Origin: Tolypeutes matacus
Taxonomy: Eukaryota; Chordata; Mammalia; Cingulata; Chlamyphoridae
Assembly (NCBI GenBank): GCA_026826555.1
Contig: JAKSZT010053766.1
Coordinates: 806,596 to 870,595, forward strand
Reading direction: 5' to 3'
DNA: 64,000 nucleotides
Made by a program: the position numbers and the translations under genes. This document shows, in pieces, positions 11,044 through 21,734 of this stretch; position 1 is the first letter of the stretch; each line of letters starts with the position of its first letter. Under the pieces are notes generated by a model, which made no database searches, was not told the DNA's origin, and saw nothing but the letters and a program-made list of their open reading frames with translations.

Positions 11044-12024
11044 TTAAACTCTCCTCCAACTCTCTCTCCTTTGTTTTTTCCTTTCAATTTGTAGAGATTC
11101 CTTTAGTATTTCTTGAAGTGCTGGTTTCTTCTTGACATACTCTCTTAATTGCTGTTTATCTGTGAATATTTTGAACTCTCCATCATTTTTGAATGCCAAT
11201 TTTGCTGGGTAGAGAATTCGTGGGTGGAAGTTTTTTTCTTTTAGTGTTTTGACTATGTCATACCACTGTCTTCTTGCCTCCATGGTTTCAGCTGAGAAAT
11301 CAGCACTTAATCTTATTGTGCTTCCCTTGTATGTGATGGTTCTCTTTTCTCTTGCTGCCTTGAGTATTTTCTCTTTGTCTTGAGCATTGGACAGTTTGAC
11401 AAGTATATGTCTTGGAGTTGGCCTGTTGGGATTTATACTATTTGGGGTGCGCTGTGCTTCCTGGGTCTGCACATCCATCTCTCTCAATAGAGTTGGGAAG
11501 TTTTCAGCCATAACTTCCTTCAACACTCCTTCTGTTCCCTTTCCCTTCTCTTCTCCTTCTGGGATGCCCATAATGCGTATGTGTGTGCGTCTTGCATTAT
11601 CGGTTAATTCCCTGAGACCATACTGGATTTTTTCTATCTTTTTGTCTATGTTTTCTACAATCTCTTTGATTTCAACTGTATTGTCTTCCATATCACTAAT
11701 TCTTTCCTCTGCCTGTTCAATTCTGCTGCCATGTGAGTCCAGCGTCTTTTTCATTTCTTGACTTGTGTCTTTGTTCGCCATCATATCCAGTACGTTTTTA
11801 GGTGTGTTAGTTATTTTTTCAGTATGTTCTCCCAGTGTCTTCTTTATATCCTTAATCTCTTCCTTCAGTTCTTTAAGTTGGTCCATGATATTTGTTTGGA
11901 TAGCTTTGATTAGTTGTTCGATGTACTGCATTGCTTCCTGGTTTTTATTTTGTGCACTGGACTGGTCCATGTTTTCCAGTTTTTCAGAGTCATTTGTATT
12001 TTTCTGTTGCCCTCTGGTCATCAT
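11044..12024 (-). CDS. L1 ORF1p RNA-binding chaperone (326 aa), intact
   Basis: ORF1p forms trimers that coat L1 RNA in the cytoplasmic RNP and act as a nucleic-acid chaperone. The length (326) is close to the human protein (338). Residues 1-25 are polar. About 30-145 is a heptad-rich coiled coil rich in Glu, Lys, Ile and Leu. About 146-245 is the RRM, beginning at Arg145-Arg146 with the Arg-Ile-Met-Gly-Ile-Pro strand at 150-155. About 246-326 is the C-terminal domain, with Arg251-Arg252 and Tyr-Pro-Ala-Lys-Leu at 272-276, both conserved positions for RNA binding. The C-terminus is basic. The start could be Met1 or Met2. There is no stop, frameshift or gap. Transcription would come from the 5' UTR promoter at 12025-13513. 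Confidence 0.95.
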   Translation of the reverse strand: MMTRGQQKNTNDSEKLENMDQSSAQNKNQEAMQYIEQLIKAIQTNIMDQLKELKEEIKDIKKTLGEHTEKITNTPKNVLDMMANKDTSQEMKKTLDSHGSRIEQAEERISDMEDNTVEIKEIVENIDKKIEKIQYGLRELTDNARRTHIRIMGIPEGEEKGKGTEGVLKEVMAENFPTLLREMDVQTQEAQRTPNSINPNRPTPRHILVKLSNAQDKEKILKAAREKRTITYKGSTIRLSADFSAETMEARRQWYDIVKTLKEKNFHPRILYPAKLAFKNDGEFKIFTDKQQLREYVKKKPALQEILKESLQIERKKQRRESWRRV

Positions 12025-13513
12025 ATTATCTTGATGGGTTTGTTCAGTTGATTAGCTTTTCTCTATGCTCTAGAATTTTATTTAGCTGTTGGTTCTGCGT
12101 GTGAGTTAAGTTTTCTCTTTGGCAGTTTTTCTTCTTATTTTATTTCCTTACTTCTTTCTATGTTCCCTTGAAGGCAAAAGGTTAGGGCCAGAGGAATCAA
12201 AAGATGTAAGGAAGGCAGAAGGATAATAGAAATGTTGATAAAAGTTAGAAGAGGGGCAAAATGAGACTCAATGAGATGAATATTTAACTTGTGTAGGCAG
12301 TGTAGAGTACTAGGAAAAAATATGGAGTTCCTATAATGGACTGGGAAAACAAATGGAGGAATATATATATATATAGTGATTTAGAAGGCTAGAATTATGA
12401 GGCGGTAGAGAAATAGTAGAGAAAGGTCTGAAAGGAAAAAGTTAATACTAATAAAAAATAAAAAAAAAAAATAAAAAAAAATAAAAAAGAAGAAGGAAAC
12501 AAGGGGGGTCAATGATACCCCTAGGGTCCAAGTGGATCCTTCCTGCCTACTTGTGTTTATCAATGAATTTCCCCACAGGGTTCTATATGCAGGTCCTGAA
12601 GCAGCTTTTAGCTCTTAAACTAAATTAAAAAGAATTTATTTTTCAATTGTTGAGGTGACCTCACTTTTTTTTTTTTTTTTTTTTTAGCCAAATGCAGGAC
12701 CCAAAATAATTCCTCTTCTAGACCTACCCCCTTACGGAAGGGACCCTAGCTGGGCCCGTGGAAATTAATCAAGCACATCCCACTTTCCGGACTGCCCAGG
12801 TTAGCTGAAACTCTGATGTTAGTCAGTGAAGATTGCTAAAGACGGCGGATTCCGCCCCTTCTGGCGCCGAGCTCCAGCGTCACCGGGCTGCTCAGTAAAT
12901 CAGTTTGAGTGCAGATTCGCGTCTGCTCTCAGCCTGGTGCTGCTTCAGTTCGGCTTATCTGCTCCCCAAAGCTATGGGGCGGTGCAGGCAGCCAGATCGA
13001 TGTCTAAAAATATAAAATTCCCTTCCCTGTCTTCCAACCGAACCCTCCCTTCTTTGGGAAGTGTCCCTTCCTCCTGGCTCCGCAGCGGCCCGGGTCTTAT
13101 CCCTGGGTGGCTAGGGAGATCAGCTGCTTTGCCTGACCAAAATCCCCCCTCCGGTTCACCGGGTGCTGACTAGCTTGTTTGCTCTGCTCACACAAGGTCC
13201 AAGGGGCGCCAGGCAGCCAGCTCCCCAGAAAATAAAACTTTTTCGCCCCCGCCCGCGGCTCCAAATGGCCGTTTTATTTTTTATTTCCGTAACCGCGGGG
13301 CTCAGCCGCCTGTGCCAACCTCCACCGGCAGCCTCAAAACTCACGAATCTCCACCATTCGGTCCACGCCGCCGATCCGCGCAGATAGATGTCCCAAGCTT
13401 CTCACTCCACGCGTGCACAGCACAGACCCCCGGGCAGGACCCCGTCCCCAATCCGCCTTGCTCTGGGAGCTTGCAGTGTGCGCCCTCCTACACCAACGCC
13501 ATCTTGCCCCCCC
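12025..13513 (-). promoter_or_regulatory. L1 5' UTR / internal promoter, CpG-rich 5' half
   Basis: About 1.5 kb upstream of ORF1. The distal half (about 12780-13510) is strikingly GC- and CpG-rich compared with everything around it. The proximal half is AT-rich, with an A-run series at 12458-12489 and 22 T at 12665-12686 (plus strand). Long 5' UTRs with an internal polymerase II promoter are characteristic of L1. Open frames here (12826-13596) are by-products of high GC and not genes. Weak similarity to other xenarthran L1 5' UTRs is assumed, not tested. Confidence 0.85.
13497..13506 (-). promoter_or_regulatory. YY1-type site at the L1 5' end
   Basis: On the minus strand CAAGATGGCG lies within the first about 17 nt after a G-run. 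In human L1 the same motif at the same place binds YY1 and positions the transcription start. Its presence argues that the L1 5' end is complete. Confidence 0.8.
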
Positions 13514-13539
13514 ATTCCCTTTTTTCCATTTTAAGTGTT

Positions 13540-13785
13540 TTCTATTTTACTAATTTTTCCCTTTCATTTTTCTATCCTTTACTTTCATTGGATTAATTTC
13601 TTGTTCTGTTTCTCCTTCTTGAGATGGACATTTAAAATATGGTTTTTCAGTATTTTTTATTTTCATCTAGGCATTTCCAGTTATAGATTTCCCTTTTGAT
13701 CTGTTCTTACTGTGTTTTCATTTCGTTTATTTTAAAATATTTTCCTATATCAACTGTGGTTACCTCTTTGTCTTATATATTTTAT
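13540..13785 (-). mobile_element. Old L1M ORF2-region relic
   Basis: The T-rich plus strand matches diverged minus-strand L1 ORF2 (pattern around 'cttgagatgg' and 'catttccagttatagatttccc'). It is strongly degraded. Confidence 0.5.
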
Positions 13786-13914
13786 ATAAGTGAGTTTTTA
13801 AAATATTTAAACAGTTGGAAATTGTTTATTCACCTTTATTTATTGTTTTTGTTGCTTAATTCCACTGTGAAAACAGAACATACTATGTATGATTTAAATA
13901 CTTTGATATTGACT

Positions 13915-14055
13915 ACAGATGCTTTAATTTCCAAGAATGAGGATGGGATTACAAAAGGGTATGAGGAAACTTTTAAGGGTGGTGGATATGTTCTTTATTT
14001 TGATTTTGGTGATGGGTTTGTGGGCATATGCATAAAAAAACAGTCACATAATGAA
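13915..14055 (+). mobile_element. Old L1 3' UTR fragment
   Basis: Matches the recalled 3' UTR pattern in which a few Lys/Gly-rich triplets precede 'ggtggatatgttctttattttg' and a 'gtgatggg' string. Old and short. Confidence 0.5.
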
Positions 14056-15014
14056 AAAAGTAATATTTTTATTTCATTCATAACTTACCACATTTACTTG
14101 CAAATGTGATGTGTGTGTCTTTTGAGGTCACTGCACAACTTCTCAAATCTTGAAATCAGATTTGGTCTCAGCACTCTCCTTTCCTATTCCACATTGATTT
14201 TAGCACAATACTTTCTTTTATCACAGCAACCACAGAAAACCCAGCTTTGCAAAGATACAATGTCATTTGAAGAAAAGAAATGTGTTCAAACTATTGTGGA
14301 AACTGAACTATCTCAAGCTAGTAGTTCACATGGTTTCCAATAAATGTTGCTATGTTTCTTCAAAAAATTCAAAGTCTCCTGTGGTGCCCTTGTCAGTTTA
14401 CTGCTCCACCCCAGGGCTCCTCAGCACTCAGTCAGGGGCCATGGTCCTAAGTACTTCAAATAAAAGACAAAATTTCAGACTGGGAAAAAAAATCTTTATG
14501 TTGTTTAAAGGCGACATACTTTAAACATCAGGATTTAGAAAGTTTTAAAGTCAAAGGTTGGAAAACAGACCATGCAGACGCTAATCAACATCAAGATCGT
14601 ACTGCAATATTATTAGCAGATTAGACTTTAAGACAAACTTCTATTAGAAATAGAGACAAACATTTCATGAAGCCAATCCACTAGGAAATTATGCCAATTT
14701 TAAATATGTCCAAATATTATATTATAGCCTTAAATTATTTAGTATAAAAATTAACATAACTGAAAAAAGAAATTGACTAAATCATAATTATGGGTGAGAT
14801 TTGAACCTATCTCTCTTACCTCTTTCATTAGCTGATGAAATCAATAGATTAAACAATCCATAAAAATAAGGGAGTGTTGATAAACACAATCAACAAACTT
14901 GACTTAATTGCTATTGTAGAAACTTGCACTCAACTACAGAATATATATCCTTTTTGAATGCATGTATAACATGTCCAAAACTAGATTATATGCACTTTAC
15001 CATTCATCGCTGAC
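14056..15014. other. No recognisable gene
   Basis: AT-rich. The part at 14113-14450 is somewhat less AT-rich and has two short overlapping ORFs (76 and 85 codons) with no recognised similarity. It may be an unassigned old transposon. Confidence 0.4.
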
Positions 15015-15885
15015 ATGACTGATCTGCTTTCTGTCACTACAGATTAATTTGAATTTTCTAGAAGGTTATTTAAATGGAATTATGCAGTATGTAATCTTTC
15101 TTTTTTTGACTGGCATATTTCACTTAGCATAATTATTTTGAAATCTCCATGTTGTTGCATGTATAATGGGCCATTATTTTATTACTGAGTAATATTCCTT
15201 TACACAGATATGCCACAATTTGTTTATCCAGTCACCTGTTGTTGGGCAGTTGAGTTTATTTCAGTTTGGGACTTATAAATTTGCAATGAACATACACATA
15301 CTGTGATTTAATTACTTTACCTAAATATCTGGGTAAGGAATGGCTGGGACATTTGGTAGATGTATGCTTAATTTTAAGTGACTATCACAGTGTTTGTCAA
15401 ACCGATTGTAGCATTTTACATTCTCACCAGAGGTATATGAGAGTTCAACAACCTTGCCAATACTTTGTATAGGCAGTGTTTAAAACTGTAGATGTTCTAA
15501 TATATGTGCATGAGTATCTCATTGTGATTCTAATTCACATTTCCGTAATGACTAATGATTTATAGCATGTTTTTATGTGTTTATATGCTACCTGTTTTCA
15601 TGTTCTTGAATTTCATTAGTTTTTTGTATACATTCTGTATTCAAGTCTATTATTAGATAAGTGATTTGCAAATATTTTTCCCATCTGTGCTTTTCATTCA
15701 TTTTCTTAATACATGTGTCCAGTAGCATAAATACTTTATTTTGATGAAGTCAAATTTATCACATATTTTTATGTATTGTGCTTTTCGGTGTTCTATCTAA
15801 GAAATATTTAATTAACTGAAGATTATGCAAAATTTTCTATTGTGTGTTCTTCTAGAATTTTATAGTATTTTAATAGTTTATTTTG
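15015..15885 (-). mobile_element. Old L1M copy (ORF2 3' end and 3' UTR)
   Basis: The plus strand carries a diverged form of the familiar inverted L1 3' region: 'ttcacttagcataa' near 15119, 'ttccgtaatgactaatgat' near 15541, then 'tttttcccat' near 15676. About 870 bp, heavily mutated and with no open frame. Confidence 0.8.
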
Positions 15886-15894
15886 CATTAAAGT

Positions 15895-16340
15895 CTATTA
15901 TCCTATAAGTGACAGAATTCAACTCAACTAGCTGTCATGCATAGCTGGATCCAGGGCCTCAAGTAGTGTCATATAGAAAGTTTCTTCCTCTTTTTCTTGA
16001 CATTTTTCCTTGTTTTTGGCTTCGTTTTCTCCTTCTGAAGAAGGCGCTTTCACTTCTGTGCAGCTAGGAGTGAGTGCTACAAACAACCCACTTTATAGTG
16101 CCCTTATATGCCACAATGGCAGAGAAAGCAAGTGCTTTTCCTTATGATTCCAGAAGGAAAGTGCTATGGCAAAGGGGCTAGGGGCTCTTGCTGGAGGTGG
16201 GTATCATGCCTACTTCTAGGCTTGATTCTCAAAGAAAAGAAGGGCTCAAGAGGAGAACTACATTTTGAACAACCAGTCAAAAAATAAATAAATAAGTAAA
16301 GGCCACTGTATAATCACATCTACCAGTGCCTGGAATTTTA
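15895..16340 (-). mobile_element. Unassigned old interspersed repeat
   Basis: Contains 'catagctggatccagggcctcaa'-like sequence near 15940-15962 and a later 'ccttatgattccagaagg' block, typical of an old mammalian repeat whose family I cannot name. An (AAAT)n stretch follows at 16279-16298. Confidence 0.4.
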
Positions 16341-17059
16341 TAAACAATTCTTTGAGTGGGAAGTAACTAGAAAGTCAGCTGTAATTTCATATACCTTTTA
16401 ATGTTGGTACAATGAGCCATGTATTTGTGGTACCTTGTGGATTACTCCTCTAACAGTTATATGTATTTAGGGTACCATTTGGGGTATCATCTGCAGAAAT
16501 CTACTATTTTGAGAATATTAAAAATAAATATTCTTAGGAAAGAAAATTATAGAGTGAAAGGAAAGGCTAGGATAAAAATGCAAGAAGACATAGAAATGCA
16601 AGAAGGCATAGATAGATTTTGTTGATAGTAGAAAAGGAAAAGTACTTCTGAGAAGTATTTAACTACATAATTGACATTACATGTACCTTTAGGGAATTAA
16701 AACTGCTGGTATAAGATCAAAGCATTAAAAATAATGTCTTCTAATACTTTTCTGCTTTTGTAAAATAAAGATGGGATTGGTAAGGAGGTGGGACAGAAAA
16801 AATAAAGGTATTAATGAAGAGAAATGGGAACTTTGGGCAATCAGCACTGATTTCTACATTTGATCCAAAGGAGCTTTTGCCCACTTTTTTTTGGCATTGG
16901 TGTCATATTTTTGGTCATGTTCAAGTTCAAATTTTTTTTACTAAATTGATAATTGCCTTTTTTTCAAAGAAGATTTTTTTTGTTTTAATAATAAAATTGT
17001 ATTTTCAATGACCAACAAGTACAGTTGACATTCCAGAACCATATGCCATTTTTCTTCTG

Positions 17060-17300
17060 TATCTTTTTTATTTTTAAAATACAAATTTATTGAAGTATAC
17101 AGTCCATACATGAACATATATAAACAATAAATGTATAGTAAAATTTTTAAATTTGCAAAACAAACATGCATATCATAAAAGGCTCCCATACATCTCCCCA
17201 TCACCAATACCTTGCATTGTTGTGAAGCATTTGTTACAAACTATGAAAAAGCATTATCAAAATATAACTACTACCTATAGCCCATATATTACTTTTTATG
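17060..17300 (-). mobile_element. Old L1 3' UTR fragment
   Basis: The plus strand reads as inverted L1 3' end: 'atttattgaagtatacagt' near 17086, 'aacaaacatgcatatcat' near 17158, 'ccttgcattgttgtgaagca' near 17210. A related piece is at 22370-22858. Confidence 0.7.
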
Positions 17301-17404
17301 AATTCTGAAGAGTTTTATAAAATTGATTTGCCAAGCACTCTGAAACTAGACTATGACTAAGTAAGTCATACTTACTTATATAACTTCAAAGAATGTGCAT
17401 TTAT

Positions 17405-17560
17405 GCTTTAAAGCTGCACTGATAAATATGGTAGTCACTAGCCACATGATCCTACTGAGCAATTGAAATTGACTATACCTGATGGAGGTGTGTTATAAGC
17501 GTAGAATATGCACCAGCTTTCAAAGACTTAATATGAAATAAAATGTAAAATAGCTCATAA
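17405..17560. mobile_element. hAT-type DNA transposon relic
   Basis: Shows the pattern 'gcactgataaatatggtagtcactagccacatg' (split here by divergence) seen in short nonautonomous hAT elements of mammals. No transposase. The family is not certain. Confidence 0.45.
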
Positions 17561-17950
17561 TAACTTTTATATTGATTTCACATTGAAGTGATATTCTGCC
17601 TATATTTTACATAAAAATATATATGCATGTACACATATACATATATATAACTAATTTAAACTTTTTCTTTTTTAAAAAAAGTGTGGTTAAAGTTGCATGT
17701 CTCTCATCTTATTTTCTTTTGGGGAGTATCACTTTAGAGCAAATGACATGTTTTGTTATAATGTACAACTTTATTAGTTTTTACATAAGTCTAAACCAAT
17801 TTCTACCATCATTGTCTATTATGTTTTACATTATTTTAAAATTTACACCTTTGAATATAGACCCATGGTTGAAATTAATCAAAGATGTAAATAGAAAAAA
17901 AAATAGATTTCAAAAATAGCAATTTGTGTTTTAAAATCTCAACACATTTT

Positions 17951-18024
17951 TCCACAGAAAAGAAGAAATTTGTTCTACAGAAAAAATTTTTCTACAGAAA
18001 AGAACAAATTTTTCTACAGAATTC
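17951..18024. repeat. Minisatellite, about 20-bp unit
   Basis: Four imperfect copies of a unit based on CTACAGAAAAGAACAAATTT, with one copy shortened by about 5 bp. Confidence 0.75.
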
Positions 18025-18889
18025 CTTGACATATAATTATTCATAAGTTTCTATGTAGGAATAGAACAATAAAAAATATTCCTGTGGTTTTAGGGGAACA
18101 TTATATTGTCACCCCCTTCTTAATATTTTATTCAATTTATTAATTAAATATATGTATTTTAATAATTATGAGGTGAAGAGAGACAGAATGTACATAGGAT
18201 TTGTAGAGGGAAAAGGTCTAAATGTTTAGGAGATTTCTCTTATATGTCTAGCTCTCCATGTGTGACATTGTGCAGATAATTTTAGCTAAAAATCTCAGTT
18301 CCTTTATCTGAAGAGCATATTTTAACTGTCTTTCAAACTTCTTTTGGTAACAAAACTCTATATTTTACTTAAAAAAATAGCTCCACCTTATTTTTACTCT
18401 TTTTCTCTCCCTTCTCTTCCCTCCTTTTTTCTTGGAGACGATGGTATGTCCATAGACCTAGAAGGTGGCCAGTCCAAGGAGGCTGTGAAGCCAAGGAAAT
18501 GCAGAGCTGTGGAGGGAGCAGTAGGTCTGGGGCTGATGTGGCAGCTGATAGGTTTGGGATATTTGCCTTATTCAGGGGAAATGATTAGGTAAACAAATAT
18601 ATCGAGAATATTGAGAGCCAATTTTCTCACTGGTGGAAAAGATATTTCAAAAACTAGAAGGGGGTAAGCTTGAAAGGTGTTGGGTAGAATTGGAGTTATT
18701 GGTGTGAACTCATAAAAATATAGATCGATCTAACAGTAGTTATGGGTGCATATGTATGTCTTCCTGTACATTTATTTTCTAAATGTGTACATGAAGGAGG
18801 CCTAGAAGTAATGACATCACAATAAAAATGAGCACATGAAGCATATATCTTGGTTCTATGTACTATATAAAACAGAACCACGGATTCTT

Positions 18890-19581
18890 GGATAATTGGC
18901 TAATTCTAAGCTGGACAGAAAGCCTTGAACATCATATTGTGCCAGAAAGTAAAGAAATTCTCAATACAAGTGATGGAGACATATCAAAAGGATGCAGGAG
19001 CCAGCTTGAAGGGGCTTCCATTAGCTGAATTGGAACAATTTGAGCACCAAAATAAAAGATATTAGTTTATAACTCATTGAATAAAGTAGGAACCTGTAAG
19101 TTCACACTAATAAAAAATAAAAAATAAATAAATATATGGGAAAAAAGAAAGGTCATCCTTACAATAGTATGCCAATTAGTAAATGTAGTATTAATATAGA
19201 AAATTATGATTTGACAACTATCTTAGTGATGGTTGTTTTTGGCAGGAGTCCTCACTGGGAGCTAAAGTTGTGGAGTATAGGTTTGATGAGGACCTGGGCA
19301 TTGAGAAAGTATCTTTATCTTCCTACAAAAATATCTTCCTATAAAATCTTCCAATTATTTTCCTATAAAATATCTTCCTATTAAATATCTTCCTACAAAG
19401 TACCTTCCTATTAAATATCAATTACAAATGAAAAATGGTGACTTTATGGTGGAGAAACCTGGCAGACACTAACTTGATCAGAGTTAACATCTCCACCCTG
19501 TGCCCTTTGATGTGATAGCCTGAGAAGATCATAGCATTATTTTTGTGTATTCTTTTGAAGGATATGTGACCTAAGTCTGTA
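18890..19581 (+). mobile_element. Old L1-type 3' UTR, first half
   Basis: Long noncoding repeat with 'ggagccagcttgaaggggct' (18989-19008) and 'ggtgactttatggtggagaaacc'-like sequence near 19437. It continues after the LTR at 20050-20690. A small minisatellite has grown inside it (19321-19420). Confidence 0.6.
19321..19420. repeat. Minisatellite, 15-bp unit
   Basis: Six copies of TCCTAYWAAATATCT in direct order, one of them stretched to about 24 bp. Confidence 0.8.
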
Positions 19582-20049
19582 TGTGATGGTTTATTTTAAG
19601 TGTCAACTTGGCTAGATAATGGTGTCCAATTGTTTGTTCAAGCAAGCATTGGCCCAATTGTTAGTGTGAAGGTATTTCGTAGATGGGCTTGCATCTATAG
19701 TCAGTTGATTGTATCCATGATTTATTGCATCTGCAATCAACAAAGAAGTTTGCCTTCATCAATGAGGGGAGTTTCCTCATCCAAACAGTTCGATGTCTTA
19801 AAAGCCAGAACTGAAGATTTTAGAAGTCAGAAAGAAGAATTTCTGCCTCAACTTCAGCCAGTCAGTCCCTCCTGGGGGAATATAATTTCACAGTCATCAG
19901 ATTCAGACTTGTCAATCCCAGTGTCATGTGAGCCAATTCCTATAATGAGTCTCTCTCTCTCTCTCTCTCTCTCTTTCCCCCACCCCCAGCATGTGTGTGT
20001 GTGTGTGTGTGAGAGAGTTCTATTTCTTTGGGGAATTCTGGCAAATACA
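19582..20049 (+). mobile_element. MaLR/MLT1-like solo LTR (family C)
   Basis: Starts TGTGATGG and ends AATACA. Its 3' part reads '...gtgagccaattcctataa' followed by (TC)n and (GT)n runs and 'ttctatttctttgggga', as in mammalian MLT1-type LTRs. A minus-strand relative lies at 21735-22118. The 5-bp flanks (ctgta and ttgaa) match only partly. The 173-codon frame inside it is not a gene. Confidence 0.75.
19950..20012. repeat. (TC)n and (GT)n microsatellites within the LTR
   Basis: (TC)n at about 19950-19974 and (GT)n at about 19992-20010, with a C-rich spacer between them. This is the usual decay of the LTR's CT-rich 3' region. Confidence 0.85.
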
Positions 20050-20434
20050 TTGAACTTAAGGAAGCATCAGATAGAAACAGGTGAAGCACATCTTCCAGGA
20101 AAAAAGGCTTATACTTTTTGAAATTTTGAGGGTCATAAAAGACAGGGAAGGATTGAGGAACTGTTAAAAATTGAAGAAGACTAAGGAGAAATGACAACTA
20201 ATGCAAAAGTAAGACCCTGGATTAGATCCTGTCCCAGAAAGTGAAAAAGAGACATTTTGGAGACAATTGGTAAACTTTGAATCTGTGGATTGGACAATAG
20301 TGTTGTATCAATGCCAATTTCCTGATTTGGATGGTTATAGTCCAGTTATGTAGGATCTTGTTTAAGGATTCTTGTTTTTTTCTGCCACTTACTCTAAAAT
20401 GGTTCAGGAAAACAATGTTTCTTATATACATATA

Positions 20435-20484
<50 letters not shown>

Positions 20485-20494
20485 NNNNNNNNNN

Positions 20495-20545
<51 letters not shown>

Positions 20546-20690
20546 AAAGAGAGATAAAATATGGTTAGAGTAAAAATTGGGAAACCTGGGTTAAAGAAAC
20601 ATGGAACTTCTTGCAACTTTTTTGTAAATTTGAAATTCAAGATCTTTCTAAAGAATGTGTTAATCTGAAAATGACCAGTAACATCAGAAA
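20050..20690 (+). mobile_element. Old L1-type 3' UTR, second half
   Basis: Continues the element of 18890-19581 ('aggaactgttaaaaattgaagaagactaagga' region near 20156-20187, 'tggttcagg' near 20400, then the terminal 'gcaacttttttgtaaatttg' near 20613). The (TA)n microsatellite interrupts it. Confidence 0.6.
20441..20538. repeat. (TA)n microsatellite with 10-N gap
   Basis: A pure TA run on both sides of N at 20485-20494. The true repeat length is unknown. Confidence 0.95.
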
Positions 20691-20925
20691 TAATGATATA
20701 ATAAGTAGACTGAGTGAAATAGATATTTAGAGCTCCATGAGGTAAGGCTGTGGAGGAAATGCATGAAGGCTTTAGGGACCAAGTAAAATTGAACAGGGCT
20801 CTGAAGTATGGGTTGGATGATGGAAATAGCAGCAAACCAGGAAGGAGAGGGAAGAGCATCCCAGGTCAGGAAAATAGCAAGAACAAAGGATTTGTATTGG
20901 AAATGAATATGGTGTGCTTGGCAGA
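20691..20925 (+). mobile_element. L2 fragment, left of LTR
   Basis: Resembles the L2 3' region ('aggctttagggaccaag', 'ggaagagcatcccagg', 'agcaagaacaaagg'). It appears to resume after the LTR at 21406-21500. Confidence 0.55.
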
Positions 20926-21405
20926 TGTTTTAGTTAGCCAAAGTGGTACTGAGGCAAAATACCAGAAATCTGTTGGCTTTCATAAAAGGTATTCATTTGG
21001 GGTAGAAGCTTACAGTTACCAGGCCATAAAGCATAAGTTACTTCCCTCACCAAAGTCTGTTGCCAAGTGTTGGGGCAAGATGGCTGTGGAAGTCTGCCAA
21101 GAGTTCAGGCTTCCCAGATTCCTCTTTTCCTGGGGCTTGTTTCTCTCTGGGCTCAGATGCCCTGCTCTTCTGTGTGCTTACTTCCTGGGCTCCAGCTCAA
21201 AATTCCCTACTCTGTTCTTTGCCATGTCTTTTCTCTGTGAGTCTTCACCCACCAAGGGGCAGAGACTCAACGCCTTACTGACATGGCCCAATCAAAGTTC
21301 TAATCATAATTTAATCAATTAAAAGTGACACTTCCAACAGATCAGTTTACAAACATAATCCAATAACTATTTTTTGGAATTCATAAACATTGCCAAACTG
21401 CTACA
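20926..21405 (-). mobile_element. Solo LTR (family A) with perfect 5-bp duplication
   Basis: 480 bp from TGTTTTAG to GCTACA on the plus strand, with GCAGA at 20921-20925 and at 21406-21410. It shares both ends with the LTRs at 6942 and 25414 but is shorter than either, so it has internal deletions or is a different subtype. It is inserted in an L2. Confidence 0.88.
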
Positions 21406-21500
21406 GCAGATAGTAACTAGACCTGTTGGGAAATAGTGGGAGATGGGCTGAAAATGAATAACATAAGGGAAAGAAAATTAGGGTTTGATCTCAGTTTCAA
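21406..21500 (+). mobile_element. L2 fragment, right of LTR
   Basis: A short remainder of the same L2 ('ttgggaaatagtgggagatggg'-like). Strongly diverged. Confidence 0.4.
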
Positions 21501-21687
21501 AAGAATTTACAGACCAAAACTGCAAGCAAAGCAACATAGAAAATAATGCCATTTTCCTTTTTTACTTTGTTTATTGGGATTTTATTTTTCAAAACAACTC
21601 TACCTACAGACGTGCATGACAAGAATAGGAACACCGTCATTGATTTAATGTTACTCTAAGACTACCTCCTTGTTTGGGGAGACTTCA

Positions 21688-21718
21688 TTCATTCATTCAT
21701 TCATTCATTCATTCATTC
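21688..21718. repeat. (ATTC)n microsatellite
   Basis: Eight tandem ATTC units followed by 'aaccaacatatatta', the usual context of an L2-derived tetranucleotide run. Confidence 0.9.
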
Positions 21719-21734
21719 AACCAACATATATTAC

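Larger units (their letters stand above)
8381..13513 (-). mobile_element. L1: Young L1 retrotransposon, 5' end present, assembly gap in ORF2
   Basis: Minus-strand LINE-1. In transcription order it has a 5' UTR (13513-12025), ORF1 (12024-11044), a 64-nt spacer, ORF2 (from 10979) and, beyond a 400-N gap, a TA-rich 3' end with A-tails. The 5' end starts with a G-run followed by CAAGATGGCG, as in full-length L1s of other mammals. Both readable ORFs are free of stops and frameshifts, so the copy is young. A complete ORF2 and 3' UTR would need roughly 2 kb more than the gap length allows, so either the gap is under-sized or part of the element is deleted. A target-site duplication is not clean: ATTTC plus T-run on the left against ATTCCC plus T-run on the right. 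Confidence 0.93.

Noticed and set aside
11387..12034. Plus-strand ORFs with membrane-like composition
   Set aside because: Antisense of L1 ORF1; the apparent hydrophobic segments are complements of Lys/Glu codons.
12826..13596. CpG-rich region with overlapping ORFs, like a host gene promoter and first exon
   Set aside because: It is continuous with the L1 ORF1 upstream region, ends in the L1-type YY1 start and is in the right orientation, so it is the L1 5' UTR.
17951..19420. CRISPR-like regularly spaced repeats
   Set aside because: The units are contiguous minisatellites without unique spacers, in a mammalian genome.
19600..20121. 173-codon ORF
   Set aside because: It lies inside an MLT1-type LTR and reads through (TC)n and (GT)n microsatellites.
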